From assembly GCF_002008315.2 (NCBI RefSeq), contig NZ_MVDG02000001.1, positions 682,001 through 746,000 on the forward strand: DNA of 64,000 bases, in the 5' to 3' direction. A program made the position numbers and the translations under genes. Positions 17,648 through 26,765 of this stretch are shown here, piece after piece (within the stretch, counting starts at the first letter, position 1; every line of letters begins with the position of its first letter). This stretch comes from Arthrobacter sp. KBS0703. Lineage in GTDB: Bacteria > Actinomycetota > Actinomycetes > Actinomycetales > Micrococcaceae. The notes under the pieces were generated by a model. That model ran no database searches, was not told where the DNA came from, and saw nothing but the letters and a program-made list of their open reading frames with translations.

Positions 17648-19288
17648 ATGCGTTTTTCGCGCACTTCCAAAGCATTGGGCATGATGGCAATCGCCGCTCT
17701 TGCCCTTACCGGTTGCGGCGGCGGCGGAGCAAACTCCGGCAGCACGAACGCGGCCGGAAACTCAAGCAAAGTCATCCTTGCCGACGGTTCCGAACCCCAG
17801 CGCCCGCTGATGCCGGCCGACACCAATGAAGTTGGCGGCGGCAAAGTCATCGAGCTGATGTTCGCGGGACTGGTCAGCTACGACGCCAGCGGCAAGGCGG
17901 TCAACGAGCTCGCCGAATCGATTGAGGGCAAAGACGCCCAGCACTACACCATCAAAATCAAGAAGGACCAGAAGTTCACCAACGGAGAGGCCATCACGGC
18001 CAAGACGTTTGTGGATTCCTGGAACTTTGGAGCAGCAGCGAAGAACGCGCAGCTCAGCGGTGCTTTCTTTGAAAGCATCAAGGGTTACGACGAAGCCAGC
18101 GCAGAGGGCTCCAAGGTCGAGACCATGTCCGGGCTGAAAGTCGTTGACGACCAGACGTTCACCGTTGAGCTCAAGCAGCCGGAATCCGACTGGCCGCTTC
18201 GCCTGGGCTACTCTGCGTTTGTCCCGGTCCCGTCCGGCGCAATCAAGGACCCGAAGGGCTTCGGCGAGAAGCCGGTCGGCAACGGCCCTTACAAGATGGC
18301 CGACGGCGGCTGGCAGCACAACGTGCAGATCCAACTCGTGCCGAACCCGGAGTACAACGGCCCCCGCAAGGCCAAGAACGCCGGTGTGACGTTCAAGATC
18401 TTCCAGAACGACGACGCCGCTTACCAGGACCTGCTGTCCAACAACCTGGACGTGCTGCAGACCATCCCCACCAGCGCCCTGAAGAACTTCAAGTCGGACC
18501 TGGGCGACCGCACGATTGACAAGCCGTACGCGGGCAACCAGACCATCGCCATCCCGGAATACCTGCCGGAGTGGAGCGGTGAAGCCGGCAAGCTGCGCCG
18601 CCAGGCCATCTCCATGGCCATGAACCGCGAAGAGATCACCAAGGTGATCTTCAACGGCGCCCGCCAGCCCGCCAAGGAGTTCACTGCTCCTGTTCTGGAC
18701 GGCTACAGCGACAGCATCAAGGGCTCGGAAAACCTGAAGTTCGATGCAGCCAAGGCCAAGGACCTCTGGGCCAAGGCTGACGCAATCCAGAAGTGGGACG
18801 CCAACAAGACGTTCACCATCGCCTACAACGCCGACAAGGGCGGCCATAAGGCCTGGGTTGAAGCCGTGGTCAACCAGCTGAAGAACAACCTCGGCATCAA
18901 GGTTGAGGGCAAGCCGTACGCAACCTTCAAGGAAGCCCGCAACGACGCAACCGCCAAGACGCTGACCGGTGCCATCCGCGCCGGGTGGCAGGCAGACTAC
19001 CCGTCGCTGTACAACTTCCTGGGCCCGATCTACAAGACCGGCGCAGGCTCGAACGACGCACAGTACGCGAACCCTGAGTTCGACAAGGCCATCTCCGACG
19101 GCCTGAAGGCCTCCTCGGTGAGCGAAGGTAACGCCGCGATGAACAAAGCCCAGGAGATCCTGCTGCAGGACCTTCCGGCCATCCCGCTGTGGTACCAGGT
19201 CTCCCAGGGTGGCTGGAGCGACCAGGTCACCAATGTTGACTACGCGTGGAACGGTGTTCCGCTCTACTACAACATCACTGGCAAGTAA
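17648..19288 (+). CDS. Peptide ABC transporter substrate-binding lipoprotein (SBP family 5), importer B
   Basis: OppA-like binding lipoprotein (546 aa) of the second peptide importer. The signal peptide ends in LTGC with lipidated Cys23, followed by a Gly/Ser linker. Family features include LMFAGLVSYDASGKAVNELA and KKDQKFTNGEAITAKTFVDSW. ATG 17648 is chosen over starts up to 61 codons upstream because AGGAGGCGGA, almost identical to the ribosome site of importer A, precedes it. It differs clearly in sequence from the importer A binding protein, so the two systems probably take different substrates. Confidence 0.92.
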   Translation: MRFSRTSKALGMMAIAALALTGCGGGGANSGSTNAAGNSSKVILADGSEPQRPLMPADTNEVGGGKVIELMFAGLVSYDASGKAVNELAESIEGKDAQHYTIKIKKDQKFTNGEAITAKTFVDSWNFGAAAKNAQLSGAFFESIKGYDEASAEGSKVETMSGLKVVDDQTFTVELKQPESDWPLRLGYSAFVPVPSGAIKDPKGFGEKPVGNGPYKMADGGWQHNVQIQLVPNPEYNGPRKAKNAGVTFKIFQNDDAAYQDLLSNNLDVLQTIPTSALKNFKSDLGDRTIDKPYAGNQTIAIPEYLPEWSGEAGKLRRQAISMAMNREEITKVIFNGARQPAKEFTAPVLDGYSDSIKGSENLKFDAAKAKDLWAKADAIQKWDANKTFTIAYNADKGGHKAWVEAVVNQLKNNLGIKVEGKPYATFKEARNDATAKTLTGAIRAGWQADYPSLYNFLGPIYKTGAGSNDAQYANPEFDKAISDGLKASSVSEGNAAMNKAQEILLQDLPAIPLWYQVSQGGWSDQVTNVDYAWNGVPLYYNITGK

Positions 19289-19296
19289 GTACTGAA

Positions 19297-19335
19297 CGAC
19301 GGCGGGGGCTGCTCGGAAGAGCACTCCCGCCGTCG
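19297..19335 (+). terminator. Hairpin after the importer B binding protein
   Basis: The outer stem CGACGGCGGG (19297-19306) pairs with CCCGCCGTCG (19326-19335), and inside it TGCTC (19310-19314) pairs with GAGCA (19319-19323) around GGAA. It starts 8 bp after the stop. As at importer A, it separates the binding protein from its permeases and is either a partial terminator or an mRNA 3' stabiliser. Confidence 0.7.
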
Positions 19336-19445
19336 CTCTGTTGCTGCACAATTTCAGACGCCCGGCATTGCCGGATCGTCGTGTGCAGACCGTCCGCCGT
19401 GAACGCGCCGGCGCCGGCTTGCACTCCGAGTGAAAAGATTCCCAC

Positions 19446-19505
19446 ATGAACAACCCCCAAGCACCCCGCTTCCGGGTGCCCGCTGCCCAGGGTGTGATGC
19501 GCTGA
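19446..19505 (+). CDS. Small upstream ORF (19 aa), possible leader peptide coupled to the permease
   Basis: An ATG at 19446 opens a 19-codon frame (MNNPQAPRFRVPAAQGVMR) that stops at 19503-19505; its TGA shares one base with the permease ATG (TGATG). GAAAAG lies 8 nt upstream. The permease itself has no good ribosome site, so translation could depend on ribosomes terminating here. It may equally be a chance ORF. No similarity is recognised. Confidence 0.35.
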   Translation: MNNPQAPRFRVPAAQGVMR

Positions 19506-20434
19506 TGGCGTGGTACATCCTTCGGCGATTCCTTCAACTTGTCCCCGTATTCCTCGGCGCCACGCTCCTGGTCTACTTCCTGGTCTTCAGCCTGCCGGGT
19601 GACCCCATCGTGGCCCTCTTCGGTGACAAGCCCGTCAATGAAGCTGTGGCCGCCCAGCTGCGCGCCCAGTACAACCTGGACCAGCCGTTCTGGATCCAGT
19701 ACCTGCTCTACCTGAAGAGCATCTTTACCTTCGACCTCGGACTGGACTTCACGGGCCGCCAGATCGCCACGGTTCTGGGCGAGGTATTCCCGGTCACCGC
19801 ACGCCTCGCCGTCATGGCCCTGATCTTCGAAGCCGTCTTCGGGATCCTCTTCGGCCTGATTGCCGGACTCCGCAAGGGCAAGCTCTTTGATGCCACGGTC
19901 CTGGTTGCCTCGCTGATCGTCATCGGCATCCCGATCTTTGTCCTCGGCTTCCTGATGCAGTTCTTCGTCGGAGTCCAGCTTGGCTGGGCGAAGCCCACCG
20001 TGAGCTCGGCCGCCACCGTGCAGGACCTCATCCTGCCGGCGATCGTCCTCGGCCTGGGCTCGTTCGCTTACGTCCTGCGCCTGACGCGGACCAGCGTTAT
20101 CGAAAACATGAATGCCGACTATGTGCGCACCGCCACGGCCAAGGGCCTGTCCCGGGCCCGCGTGGTCCGCGTGCACATCCTGCGCAACTCGCTGATCCCG
20201 GTTATCACCTTCCTCGGCGCCGACCTGGGCGCCCTGATGGGCGGAGCCATCGTCACCGAGGGCATCTTCAACGTGCCGGGCGTCGGCAACCGGCTCTACC
20301 GGGCCGTCACGCAGGGTGAGGGCCCCACGGTCGTCTCGATCGTCACAGTCCTCGTGCTGATCTACTGCGTGTCCAACCTGCTCGTTGACCTTCTGTACGC
20401 CTGGCTTGACCCGAGGATCCGTTATGACTCCTGA
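19505..20434 (+). CDS. Peptide ABC transporter permease, DppB/OppB type, importer B
   Basis: First membrane subunit of importer B (309 aa, normal length). It begins MAWYILRRFLQLVPVFLGA and shows the periplasmic segment GDPIVALFGDKPVNEAV, six membrane helices and the coupling loop DYVRTATAKGLSRARVVRVH. The frame continues 25 codons upstream, but the conserved family N-terminus starts at ATG 19505. Its 3' end overlaps the next permease by 11 nt. It lacks the inserted helices of the importer A homologue. Confidence 0.92.
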   Translation: MAWYILRRFLQLVPVFLGATLLVYFLVFSLPGDPIVALFGDKPVNEAVAAQLRAQYNLDQPFWIQYLLYLKSIFTFDLGLDFTGRQIATVLGEVFPVTARLAVMALIFEAVFGILFGLIAGLRKGKLFDATVLVASLIVIGIPIFVLGFLMQFFVGVQLGWAKPTVSSAATVQDLILPAIVLGLGSFAYVLRLTRTSVIENMNADYVRTATAKGLSRARVVRVHILRNSLIPVITFLGADLGALMGGAIVTEGIFNVPGVGNRLYRAVTQGEGPTVVSIVTVLVLIYCVSNLLVDLLYAWLDPRIRYDS

Positions 20435-21410
20435 GAACAATGCAACTGTTCGCGGCACCGCCGTCCGTCGCCCGATCGAGCACTTCGTGGCCGACATTGA
20501 TGAGACGCCCCTGCAGGCAACGGACAAGGTCAAGGAAGACCAGGTTCCGCTAAGCCTCTGGGGTGAGGCCTGGAAGAACCTGCGCAAGCAGCCGCTCTTC
20601 CTACTCTCGGCTTTCCTGATCTTCGCGGTCATTGTCGTGTGCCTGTTTCCGGGCCTCTTTGCCCAGATTGATCCGGCGTCGGAGGCCTGCCAGCTGGCGA
20701 ACTCCGACGGCGGCCCGGCGGGCGGACACCCGCTCGGCTACACCCAACAGGGCTGCGATGTCTTCGCGCGCGTCATTTACGGCACACGCTCGTCCGTGAC
20801 GGTCGGCCTGTTCACCACTATCGGTGTGGTGATTTTCGGCGGCATCATGGGCGCCCTGGCCGGATACTACGGCGGCTGGGTCGACGCCGTGCTGGCCCGC
20901 ATCAACGATATTTTCTTCGCCCTGCCGCTGATCCTCGGAGCCATCGTCATGATGCAGCTTCCCGTGTTCCGCGCCAACCGCAACGTGTGGTCGCTGGTGC
21001 TGATCCTGATTATTTTCGGCTGGCCCCAGATCGCGCGCATCACCCGAGGCGCCGTGATCGAGGTCCGCAACGCGGATTTCGTGACGGCTGCGCGCTCCCT
21101 TGGCGTGTCCAGGTTCCGTTCGCTGATGCGCCATGTGCTGCCCAACTCGCTGGCGCCGATCATCGTCGTGGCGACAATTTCACTGGGCACGTTCATCGTC
21201 GCTGAATCGACGTTGTCGTTCCTGGGCATTGGGTTGCCGCCCAGTGTGATGTCGTGGGGTAACGATATCCAGTCGGCACAGGCCTCCCTGAGGTCCAATC
21301 CCATGCCGTTGATCTACCCGGCCATCGCGCTGTCCATCACCGTCCTGAGCTTCATCATGCTGGGCGACGCCCTGCGTGACGCCCTCGATCCCAAAGCGCG
21401 CAAGCGATGA
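20424..21410 (+). CDS. Peptide ABC transporter permease, DppC/OppC type, importer B
   Basis: Second membrane subunit of importer B (328 aa). A 50-residue cytoplasmic leader precedes the first helix (PLFLLSAFLIFAVIVVCLF); the periplasmic part has HPLGYTQQGCDVFARVIYG and the coupling loop is DFVTAARSLGVSRFRSLMRH. Start ATG 20424 lies inside the end of the preceding gene (11-nt overlap). It is followed after 11 bp by the ATPase gene, so all are one transcript. Confidence 0.92.
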   Translation: MTPENNATVRGTAVRRPIEHFVADIDETPLQATDKVKEDQVPLSLWGEAWKNLRKQPLFLLSAFLIFAVIVVCLFPGLFAQIDPASEACQLANSDGGPAGGHPLGYTQQGCDVFARVIYGTRSSVTVGLFTTIGVVIFGGIMGALAGYYGGWVDAVLARINDIFFALPLILGAIVMMQLPVFRANRNVWSLVLILIIFGWPQIARITRGAVIEVRNADFVTAARSLGVSRFRSLMRHVLPNSLAPIIVVATISLGTFIVAESTLSFLGIGLPPSVMSWGNDIQSAQASLRSNPMPLIYPAIALSITVLSFIMLGDALRDALDPKARKR

Positions 21411-21421
21411 AAGGAGACGCT

Positions 21422-23137
21422 ATGAGCTCCGCTGTCCAGGTCCGGGAACAAGGGGCCGACGTCGAGCGTCCGCTTCTCGAGATCAAAGATCTCGCGATCA
21501 ACTTCCGCACGAGCAACGGCGATGTCAATGCCGTCCGCAACGCACACCTGACCATCATGCCCGGCGAAACAGTCGCCATTGTGGGCGAATCAGGCTCCGG
21601 AAAGTCGACGACGGCGCTGGCCGCCATCGGCCTCCTGCCCACCAACGGCCGGGTGGCCGGCGGCCAGATCCTGTTCGACGGCGAGGACATCTCCAACGCC
21701 AGCGAAAAGCGGATGATCGAACTGCGCGGCAGCCACATCGGCATGGTCCCGCAGGACCCGATGTCCAACCTGAACCCGGTGTGGAAGATCGGCTTCCAGG
21801 TGCGGGAGACGCTGAAGGCAAACGGGCTGCCCAGCGGCCCCGCCGACGTCGCCAAGGTGCTGTCCCAGGCGGGGCTGCCGGACGCGGAACGCCGCGCCAA
21901 GCAGTATCCGCATGAATTCTCCGGCGGCATGCGCCAGCGTGCGCTGATCGCCATCGGCCTGTCGTGCCAGCCGCGCCTGCTGATTGCGGACGAGCCGACG
22001 TCGGCCCTGGACGTCACCGTCCAGCGGCAGATCCTGGATCACCTGGAAACGATGACCGCGGAACTCGGCACCGCAGTGCTCCTGATCACCCACGACCTGG
22101 GCCTCGCGGCCGAGCGGGCCGACAAGGTGGTCGTCATGTACCGCGGCCAGGTGGTCGAGGCCGGGCCGTCCCTGGAACTCCTCCGGAACCCGCGGCATCC
22201 GTACACGCAGCGGCTGGTCGCATCGGCACCGTCGCTGGCCTCCCGCCGCATCCAGGTGGCGAAGGAGCAGGGCCTGGAATCTTCGGATCTGCTTGCCCCC
22301 GCGGAACCTGTCGCCGTCGAGGAATCGTTGCCCGAGGATGTCCTGAAGGTCCAGGACCTGACGAAGGTCTTCAAGCTCCGCGGTGCACTCGGAAAATCGA
22401 CCGACTTCACTGCGGTGGACAACGTCTCCTTCAGCGTCAAGCGCGGAACCACGACGGCGATCGTGGGGGAGTCGGGCTCCGGCAAGTCGACGGTGGCCCA
22501 GATGGTGCTGAACCTGCTGACCCCGACGTCCGGGACCATCATCTTCGACGGCGTGGACACGTCCACGCTCGGCAGCAAGCAGCTGTTTGGCTTCCGGCGT
22601 CGGGTGCAGCCGATCTTCCAGGACCCGTACGGATCGCTGGACCCGATGTACAACATCTTCCGGACCATCGAAGAGCCGTTGCGGACCCACAAGGTAGGCA
22701 ACAAGGCCAGCCGCGAAAAGAAGGTCAGGGAACTGCTGGACCAGGTGGCGCTGCCGCAGTCCGCCATGCAGCGGTACCCCAACGAGCTCTCCGGCGGCCA
22801 GCGCCAGCGTGTGGCGATTGCCCGCGCGCTTGCGCTGGATCCGGAAGTGATCATCTGCGACGAGGCAGTGTCGGCGCTGGACGTGCTGGTCCAGGCGCAG
22901 GTGCTGAACCTGCTCGCGGACCTGCAGTCCAACCTCGGGCTCACCTACCTGTTCATCACCCATGACCTCGCGGTGGTCCGGCAGATCGCCGATCACGTGT
23001 GCGTCATGGAGAAGGGAAAACTGGTAGAAACCGGCTCAACGGACGACGTCTTTGATTCGCCGCAGCAGGACTACACCAGGGCCCTGCTCAATGCGATTCC
23101 CGGTGCACAGCTGATGCTTCCGCCGGAAGTTGCCTGA
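21422..23137 (+). CDS. Fused double ATP-binding protein (DppD-DppF type), importer B
   Basis: Two ABC ATPase domains in one chain (571 aa). Domain 1 has Walker A GESGSGKS at residues 55-62 and the variant signature FSGGMRQR; domain 2 has Walker A near 348-356 and signature LSGGQRQR. Walker B of domain 1 is [12 protein letters not shown], whereas domain 2 reads VIICDEAVSALD. The ribosome site AAAGGAG lies 8 nt before ATG 21422. It completes importer B and ends at a strong terminator. Confidence 0.93.
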   Translation: MSSAVQVREQGADVERPLLEIKDLAINFRTSNGDVNAVRNAHLTIMPGETVAIVGESGSGKSTTALAAIGLLPTNGRVAGGQILFDGEDISNASEKRMIELRGSHIGMVPQDPMSNLNPVWKIGFQVRETLKANGLPSGPADVAKVLSQAGLPDAERRAKQYPHEFSGGMRQRALIAIGLSCQPRLLIADEPTSALDVTVQRQILDHLETMTAELGTAVLLITHDLGLAAERADKVVVMYRGQVVEAGPSLELLRNPRHPYTQRLVASAPSLASRRIQVAKEQGLESSDLLAPAEPVAVEESLPEDVLKVQDLTKVFKLRGALGKSTDFTAVDNVSFSVKRGTTTAIVGESGSGKSTVAQMVLNLLTPTSGTIIFDGVDTSTLGSKQLFGFRRRVQPIFQDPYGSLDPMYNIFRTIEEPLRTHKVGNKASREKKVRELLDQVALPQSAMQRYPNELSGGQRQRVAIARALALDPEVIICDEAVSALDVLVQAQVLNLLADLQSNLGLTYLFITHDLAVVRQIADHVCVMEKGKLVETGSTDDVFDSPQQDYTRALLNAIPGAQLMLPPEVA

Positions 23138-23157
23138 CCTGCCCTGACCGCAACAGC

Positions 23158-23200
23158 AAAGGAGCCGGTGACCGCCCAATGGGTGGCCACCGGCTCCTTT
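23158..23200 (+). terminator. Rho-independent terminator, shared by convergent genes
   Basis: A 13-bp stem, AAAGGAGCCGGTG (23158-23170) with CACCGGCTCCTTT (23188-23200), ends in TTT, with a second short pairing (CCCA/TGGG) in the loop. With A-run and T-run flanks it can end transcripts from both the importer B operon and the convergent SGNH gene. Confidence 0.9.
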
Positions 23201-23241
23201 AGCGTCCGCGGCTTGTTCTGTGCGGGCGTCCGGCAACCGTC

Positions 23242-24109
23242 CTATTCGAGCCCGAGGCCCAGCGCCGCGAGCCTGCTGCCCAGCAGCGCGCCGAGCGCGC
23301 GGTGACCGGCGTCGTTCATGTGGACCCTGTCAGCGAGCTCGCCCTCGAGGCCGTACCGGGTCAGCCAGCCGCCGACGCCGACAAACGGAATGCCGTGGTC
23401 TGCGGCCACCGTCCCCAGCAGGGCATCCACCTCGGTGCGCCGGCCGCCGCCATGCTCGGCACTCTTCGACAGCGTGCCCACCATGGCGAGCTTTGCGCCC
23501 GGATAGCGCTGCTTGATGGTTTTGATGAGGCGCTCGGCGTTCGCAACGATCTGGTCGTCACTCGCGCCCTGCTTGGCGTCATTTCCGCCGCCCTCGATGA
23601 CCACCAGCGGGGGGAAACCGTAGGGCAGGTGCCAGTCACCGCGCTGGAGGGCGTCGATGTAGTTGCCCGTCGTGCCGTTGGAGGCAACATATCCGGTGCC
23701 TCCCTTGCCGCAGAAGAACACGTCGTAGCCGATGCCGGCGAGGGCCCGGCGCGGCCAGCTGCGGGCCGGTTCGGACTGCGAATCGCCGATCAGCAGGGCT
23801 GTGCGGGCGATGTTGTCCACGATCACCTCGTCCCGCCCGTTGGCAGGATTCCGGTACAGGGCGCCGTCGGGAAGGGCAGCGGGATTGGCCGGGGCGGCGA
23901 GGTCACCCCTGTCTCTTATACACATCTGCAGAGCCGGCAGCCACCGCCTCGCCCGGAGCGGCCACCGGCGCCGGGGCGGCAGCGCGGGGTAAAGAGCCGC
24001 CCGCCGTTGCGCCGGGCGCAGGTTCGGCGGGCATTCCACAGCCGGCGAGCAGAACGCTGGCGGCAATCATGGGGCCAATCAGGACGGCCCGCTTCGAGGC
24101 GTGTAGCAT
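23242..24109 (-). CDS. SGNH/GDSL hydrolase lipoprotein, frame broken by an adapter remnant
   Basis: Secreted lipoprotein with an SGNH esterase/acyltransferase-like fold. Starting at ATG 24109 (AGGAG upstream), it has a signal peptide with LAGC (Cys24) and a Pro/Ala-rich linker. As written, the frame stops at a 19-bp Tn5 mosaic end (23909-23927). Deleting exactly those bases joins ...AAGSA to GDLAAPANPA in frame and gives 282 residues. Block I (GDSQS), block III (GGGNDA) and the final Asp/His pair (DRVHMNDAGHR) are all present, so the real gene is probably intact. The substrate is unknown. I list it as one CDS for that reason. Confidence 0.82.
23909..23927 (+). other. Tn5/Nextera mosaic-end sequence, assembly artefact
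   Basis: CTGTCTCTTATACACATCT, the exact 19-bp mosaic end used in Nextera libraries, lies inside the SGNH gene. No partner end, transposase or 9-bp target duplication is present. Removing it restores the frame without loss of a single base. Confidence 0.96.
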
Positions 24110-24273
24110 CCTGGAACTCCTGGCCTGTTCGAAAGTGTTCCAGTAATAGTGGTGCATCACTTCGGGAAAAGCCAGTGATTTTGCTCACATGACGTGCCTG
24201 TGGATTCACGATTTGGTAACGGGGCGGGGAATGGCCCGCATTAGGTTTTTAGGCCAATAAATGGGAGAGCGTC

Positions 24274-24279
24274 TAGACT
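24274..24279 (+). promoter_or_regulatory. Possible -10 box for typA
   Basis: TAGACT lies about 100 bp before the typA ATG in a locally AT-richer stretch. No convincing -35 hexamer is visible. It would give a leader of roughly 95 nt. The remainder of 24110-24381 shows nothing else I can name. Confidence 0.35.
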
Positions 24280-24381
24280 TGCAGTAGGTGCCCTGTGTTA
24301 AAGGGTCTGATCCGTCGTGCGTTCCGGTTGGAAATGTCGCGATACAACAGCTGACTTCACCACTGAATCGAGCAATAACGC

Positions 24382-26310
24382 ATGTCTGAAACCACCACCA
24401 ACACCGCGGTAGCCACTGCATCGCGCAGTGACCTGCGCAACGTCGCGATTGTGGCCCACGTTGACCACGGCAAGACCACGCTGGTCGACGCCATGCTCAA
24501 GCAGACCAACTCCTTTGCCGAGCACAACCACCTCGAAGACCGCGTCATGGACTCCGGTGACCTTGAGCGCGAAAAGGGCATCACCATCCTGGCCAAGAAC
24601 ACCACCGTGGCCTACAACGGACCGTCCTCCAACGGTGAGACCATCACCATCAACGTGATCGACACCCCCGGCCACGCGGACTTCGGCGGCGAGGTTGAGC
24701 GCGGCCTGTCCATGGTTGACGGCGTGGTGCTCCTGGTCGACGCTTCCGAGGGCCCGTTGCCCCAGACCCGCTTCGTGCTGCGCAAGGCCCTGGCCGCGCA
24801 CCTGCCGGTCATCCTGCTCGTGAACAAGACGGACCGTCCCGACGCCCGCATCGAGGAAGTCGTCCACGAGTCCATGGACCTGCTCCTGGGCCTTGCCTCC
24901 GACCTCGCGGACGAAGTTCCGGACCTGGACCTGGACAAGATCCTCGAAGTCCCCGTCGTCTACGCAGCCGCCAAGGTGGGCCGCGCATCCCTCGAGCAGC
25001 CGGCCGACGGCTCCGCTCCAGAAAACGAGGACCTTGAGCCGCTGTTCAAGACGATCATCGAGCACATCCCGGCACCGACGTACGACCCGAACGGCGTCCT
25101 GCAGGCGCACGTTACCAACCTGGACGCCTCGCCGTTCCTGGGCCGCCTGGCTCTGCTCCGCATCTACAACGGCACCCTGCGCAAGGGCCAGACCGTCGCA
25201 TGGGCACGTGCCAACGGCGAACTGAAGAACGTCAAGATCACCGAACTGCTGGCAACCAAGGCGCTGGACCGCGTTCCCGCCGAGTCCGCCGGCCCGGGCG
25301 AGATCGTCGCCGTCGCCGGCATCGAGGAGATCACCATCGGTGAGACCCTGACCGACGCCGACAACCCCCAGCCGCTGCCGCTGATCACCGTGGACGATCC
25401 CGCGATCTCCATGACCATCGGTATCAACACGTCCCCGCTGGCCGGCAAGGTCAAGGGCGCCAAGGTCACCGCCCGCCAGGTGAAGGACCGCCTGGACAAG
25501 GAACTGATCGGTAACGTCTCCATTAAGGTTCTGCCGACCGAGCGTCCCGACGCTTGGGAAGTCCAGGGCCGTGGCGAGCTCGCGCTGGCCATCCTGGTCG
25601 AGCAGATGCGCCGTGAAGGCTTCGAACTGACGGTCGGCAAGCCGCAGGTAGTCACCAGGACCGTTGACGGCAAGATCCACGAGCCGATGGAACACATGAC
25701 CATCGACGTGCCGGAGGAGTACCTCGGCGCCGTCACGCAGCTCATGGCCGCCCGCAAGGGCCGCATGACCAACATGGCGAACCACGGCACCGGCTGGTGC
25801 CGCATGGAGTTCATCGTCCCGGCCCGTGGCCTCATCGGCTTCCGCACCAAGTTCCTCACGGACACCCGCGGCGCCGGCATCGCGTCCTCTATCTCCGAGG
25901 GCTACGAGCCCTGGGCCGGCCCGATCGAGTACCGCACCAACGGTTCGATGATCGCCGACCGCGCCGGCGTTGTGACGCCGTTCGCCATGATCAACCTGCA
26001 GGAACGCGGCTCCTTCTTCGTGAAGCCCACCTCGGAGGTCTACGAGGGCATGATCGTGGGCGAGAACTCCCGCGCCGACGACATGGACGTGAACATCACC
26101 AAGGAAAAGAAGCTCACCAACATGCGTGCCGCTTCCTCCGACACCTTCGAGAACCTGACGCCGCCGCGCGACCTGACCCTCGAAGAGTCCCTCGAATTCG
26201 CCCGCGAGGACGAGTGCGTTGAGGTTACCCCGGAGTCCATCCGTATCCGCAAGGTCATCCTGGACACCAACGAGCGCTCCAAGGCAAACCGCGCCCGCGC
26301 CAAGGTCTGA
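24382..26310 (+). CDS. typA: Translational GTPase TypA/BipA
   Basis: Ribosome-binding GTPase of the EF-G family (642 aa) involved in stress-dependent translation and ribosome assembly. G1 is AHVDHGKTT at about residues 26-34, switch region REKGITI, G3 DTPGHADF and G4 NKTD. The C-terminal region contains the BipA pattern KPQVVTRTVDGKIHEPMEH and the loop GRMTNMANHGTGW. No good Shine-Dalgarno sequence precedes the ATG. It is transcribed divergently from the SGNH gene and followed after 26 bp by a small membrane protein gene. Confidence 0.95.
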   Translation: MSETTTNTAVATASRSDLRNVAIVAHVDHGKTTLVDAMLKQTNSFAEHNHLEDRVMDSGDLEREKGITILAKNTTVAYNGPSSNGETITINVIDTPGHADFGGEVERGLSMVDGVVLLVDASEGPLPQTRFVLRKALAAHLPVILLVNKTDRPDARIEEVVHESMDLLLGLASDLADEVPDLDLDKILEVPVVYAAAKVGRASLEQPADGSAPENEDLEPLFKTIIEHIPAPTYDPNGVLQAHVTNLDASPFLGRLALLRIYNGTLRKGQTVAWARANGELKNVKITELLATKALDRVPAESAGPGEIVAVAGIEEITIGETLTDADNPQPLPLITVDDPAISMTIGINTSPLAGKVKGAKVTARQVKDRLDKELIGNVSIKVLPTERPDAWEVQGRGELALAILVEQMRREGFELTVGKPQVVTRTVDGKIHEPMEHMTIDVPEEYLGAVTQLMAARKGRMTNMANHGTGWCRMEFIVPARGLIGFRTKFLTDTRGAGIASSISEGYEPWAGPIEYRTNGSMIADRAGVVTPFAMINLQERGSFFVKPTSEVYEGMIVGENSRADDMDVNITKEKKLTNMRAASSDTFENLTPPRDLTLEESLEFAREDECVEVTPESIRIRKVILDTNERSKANRARAKV

Positions 26311-26336
26311 TCCGGCACCCTCCGGTCATCAACCTC

Positions 26337-26765
26337 GTGAACAACAGAGCTGCCGGCATGGCAGGCGGCATAGCCGCCGCCGTGCCGGCAGCTCTTTTTG
26401 CTGCACTGGCCGGCACGGCGCTGCACCACCAACAGGTGGTGATGGCCGGCGTCGAGCTCCCGCTGGGAGCGTTCGCCGCACTGATGCTGCTGGCCTCGCT
26501 TCAGCTGCTTCTGGCGGCCGCGTTCCGTTCACCCATTCCGACGGCGGTCTGCGGCGTCCTCTGTTACGTCCTGGTCGGCTGGTGGTCGGCGATGGAGCCA
26601 GGAAAGCGGCTGATCGCGGGCGACCTCGCCGGCAACGCCTGGGTCTACGGGATCGTCGGCGTCACCGTGCTCATGCTCGTGTGGGCCAGGCGGTACCGCC
26701 GCCGGGCCCCAGGCAAGGCGGCAACTGCCGACACCGTGCCGGTCGCGGCCGACCGGCCGTCCTAG
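26337..26765 (+). CDS. Small four-helix membrane protein, function unknown
   Basis: A 142-aa hydrophobic protein with about four membrane helices (residues 8-28, 41-62, 67-86 and 97-118) and a basic Ala-rich tail. I recognise no functional family. The start GTG 26337 lies 26 bp after typA, probably in the same transcript. Its stop overlaps the stop of the convergent regulator gene by 4 nt. Confidence 0.65.
   Translation: MNNRAAGMAGGIAAAVPAALFAALAGTALHHQQVVMAGVELPLGAFAALMLLASLQLLLAAAFRSPIPTAVCGVLCYVLVGWWSAMEPGKRLIAGDLAGNAWVYGIVGVTVLMLVWARRYRRRAPGKAATADTVPVAADRPS

Noticed and set aside
17762..20632. A 956-codon open frame on the minus strand across importer B.
   Set aside because: It lies antisense to well-conserved lipoprotein and permease genes. 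Its translation is biased toward Val, Leu, Asp, Arg and His and resembles no family. Long antisense frames are expected at this GC content.
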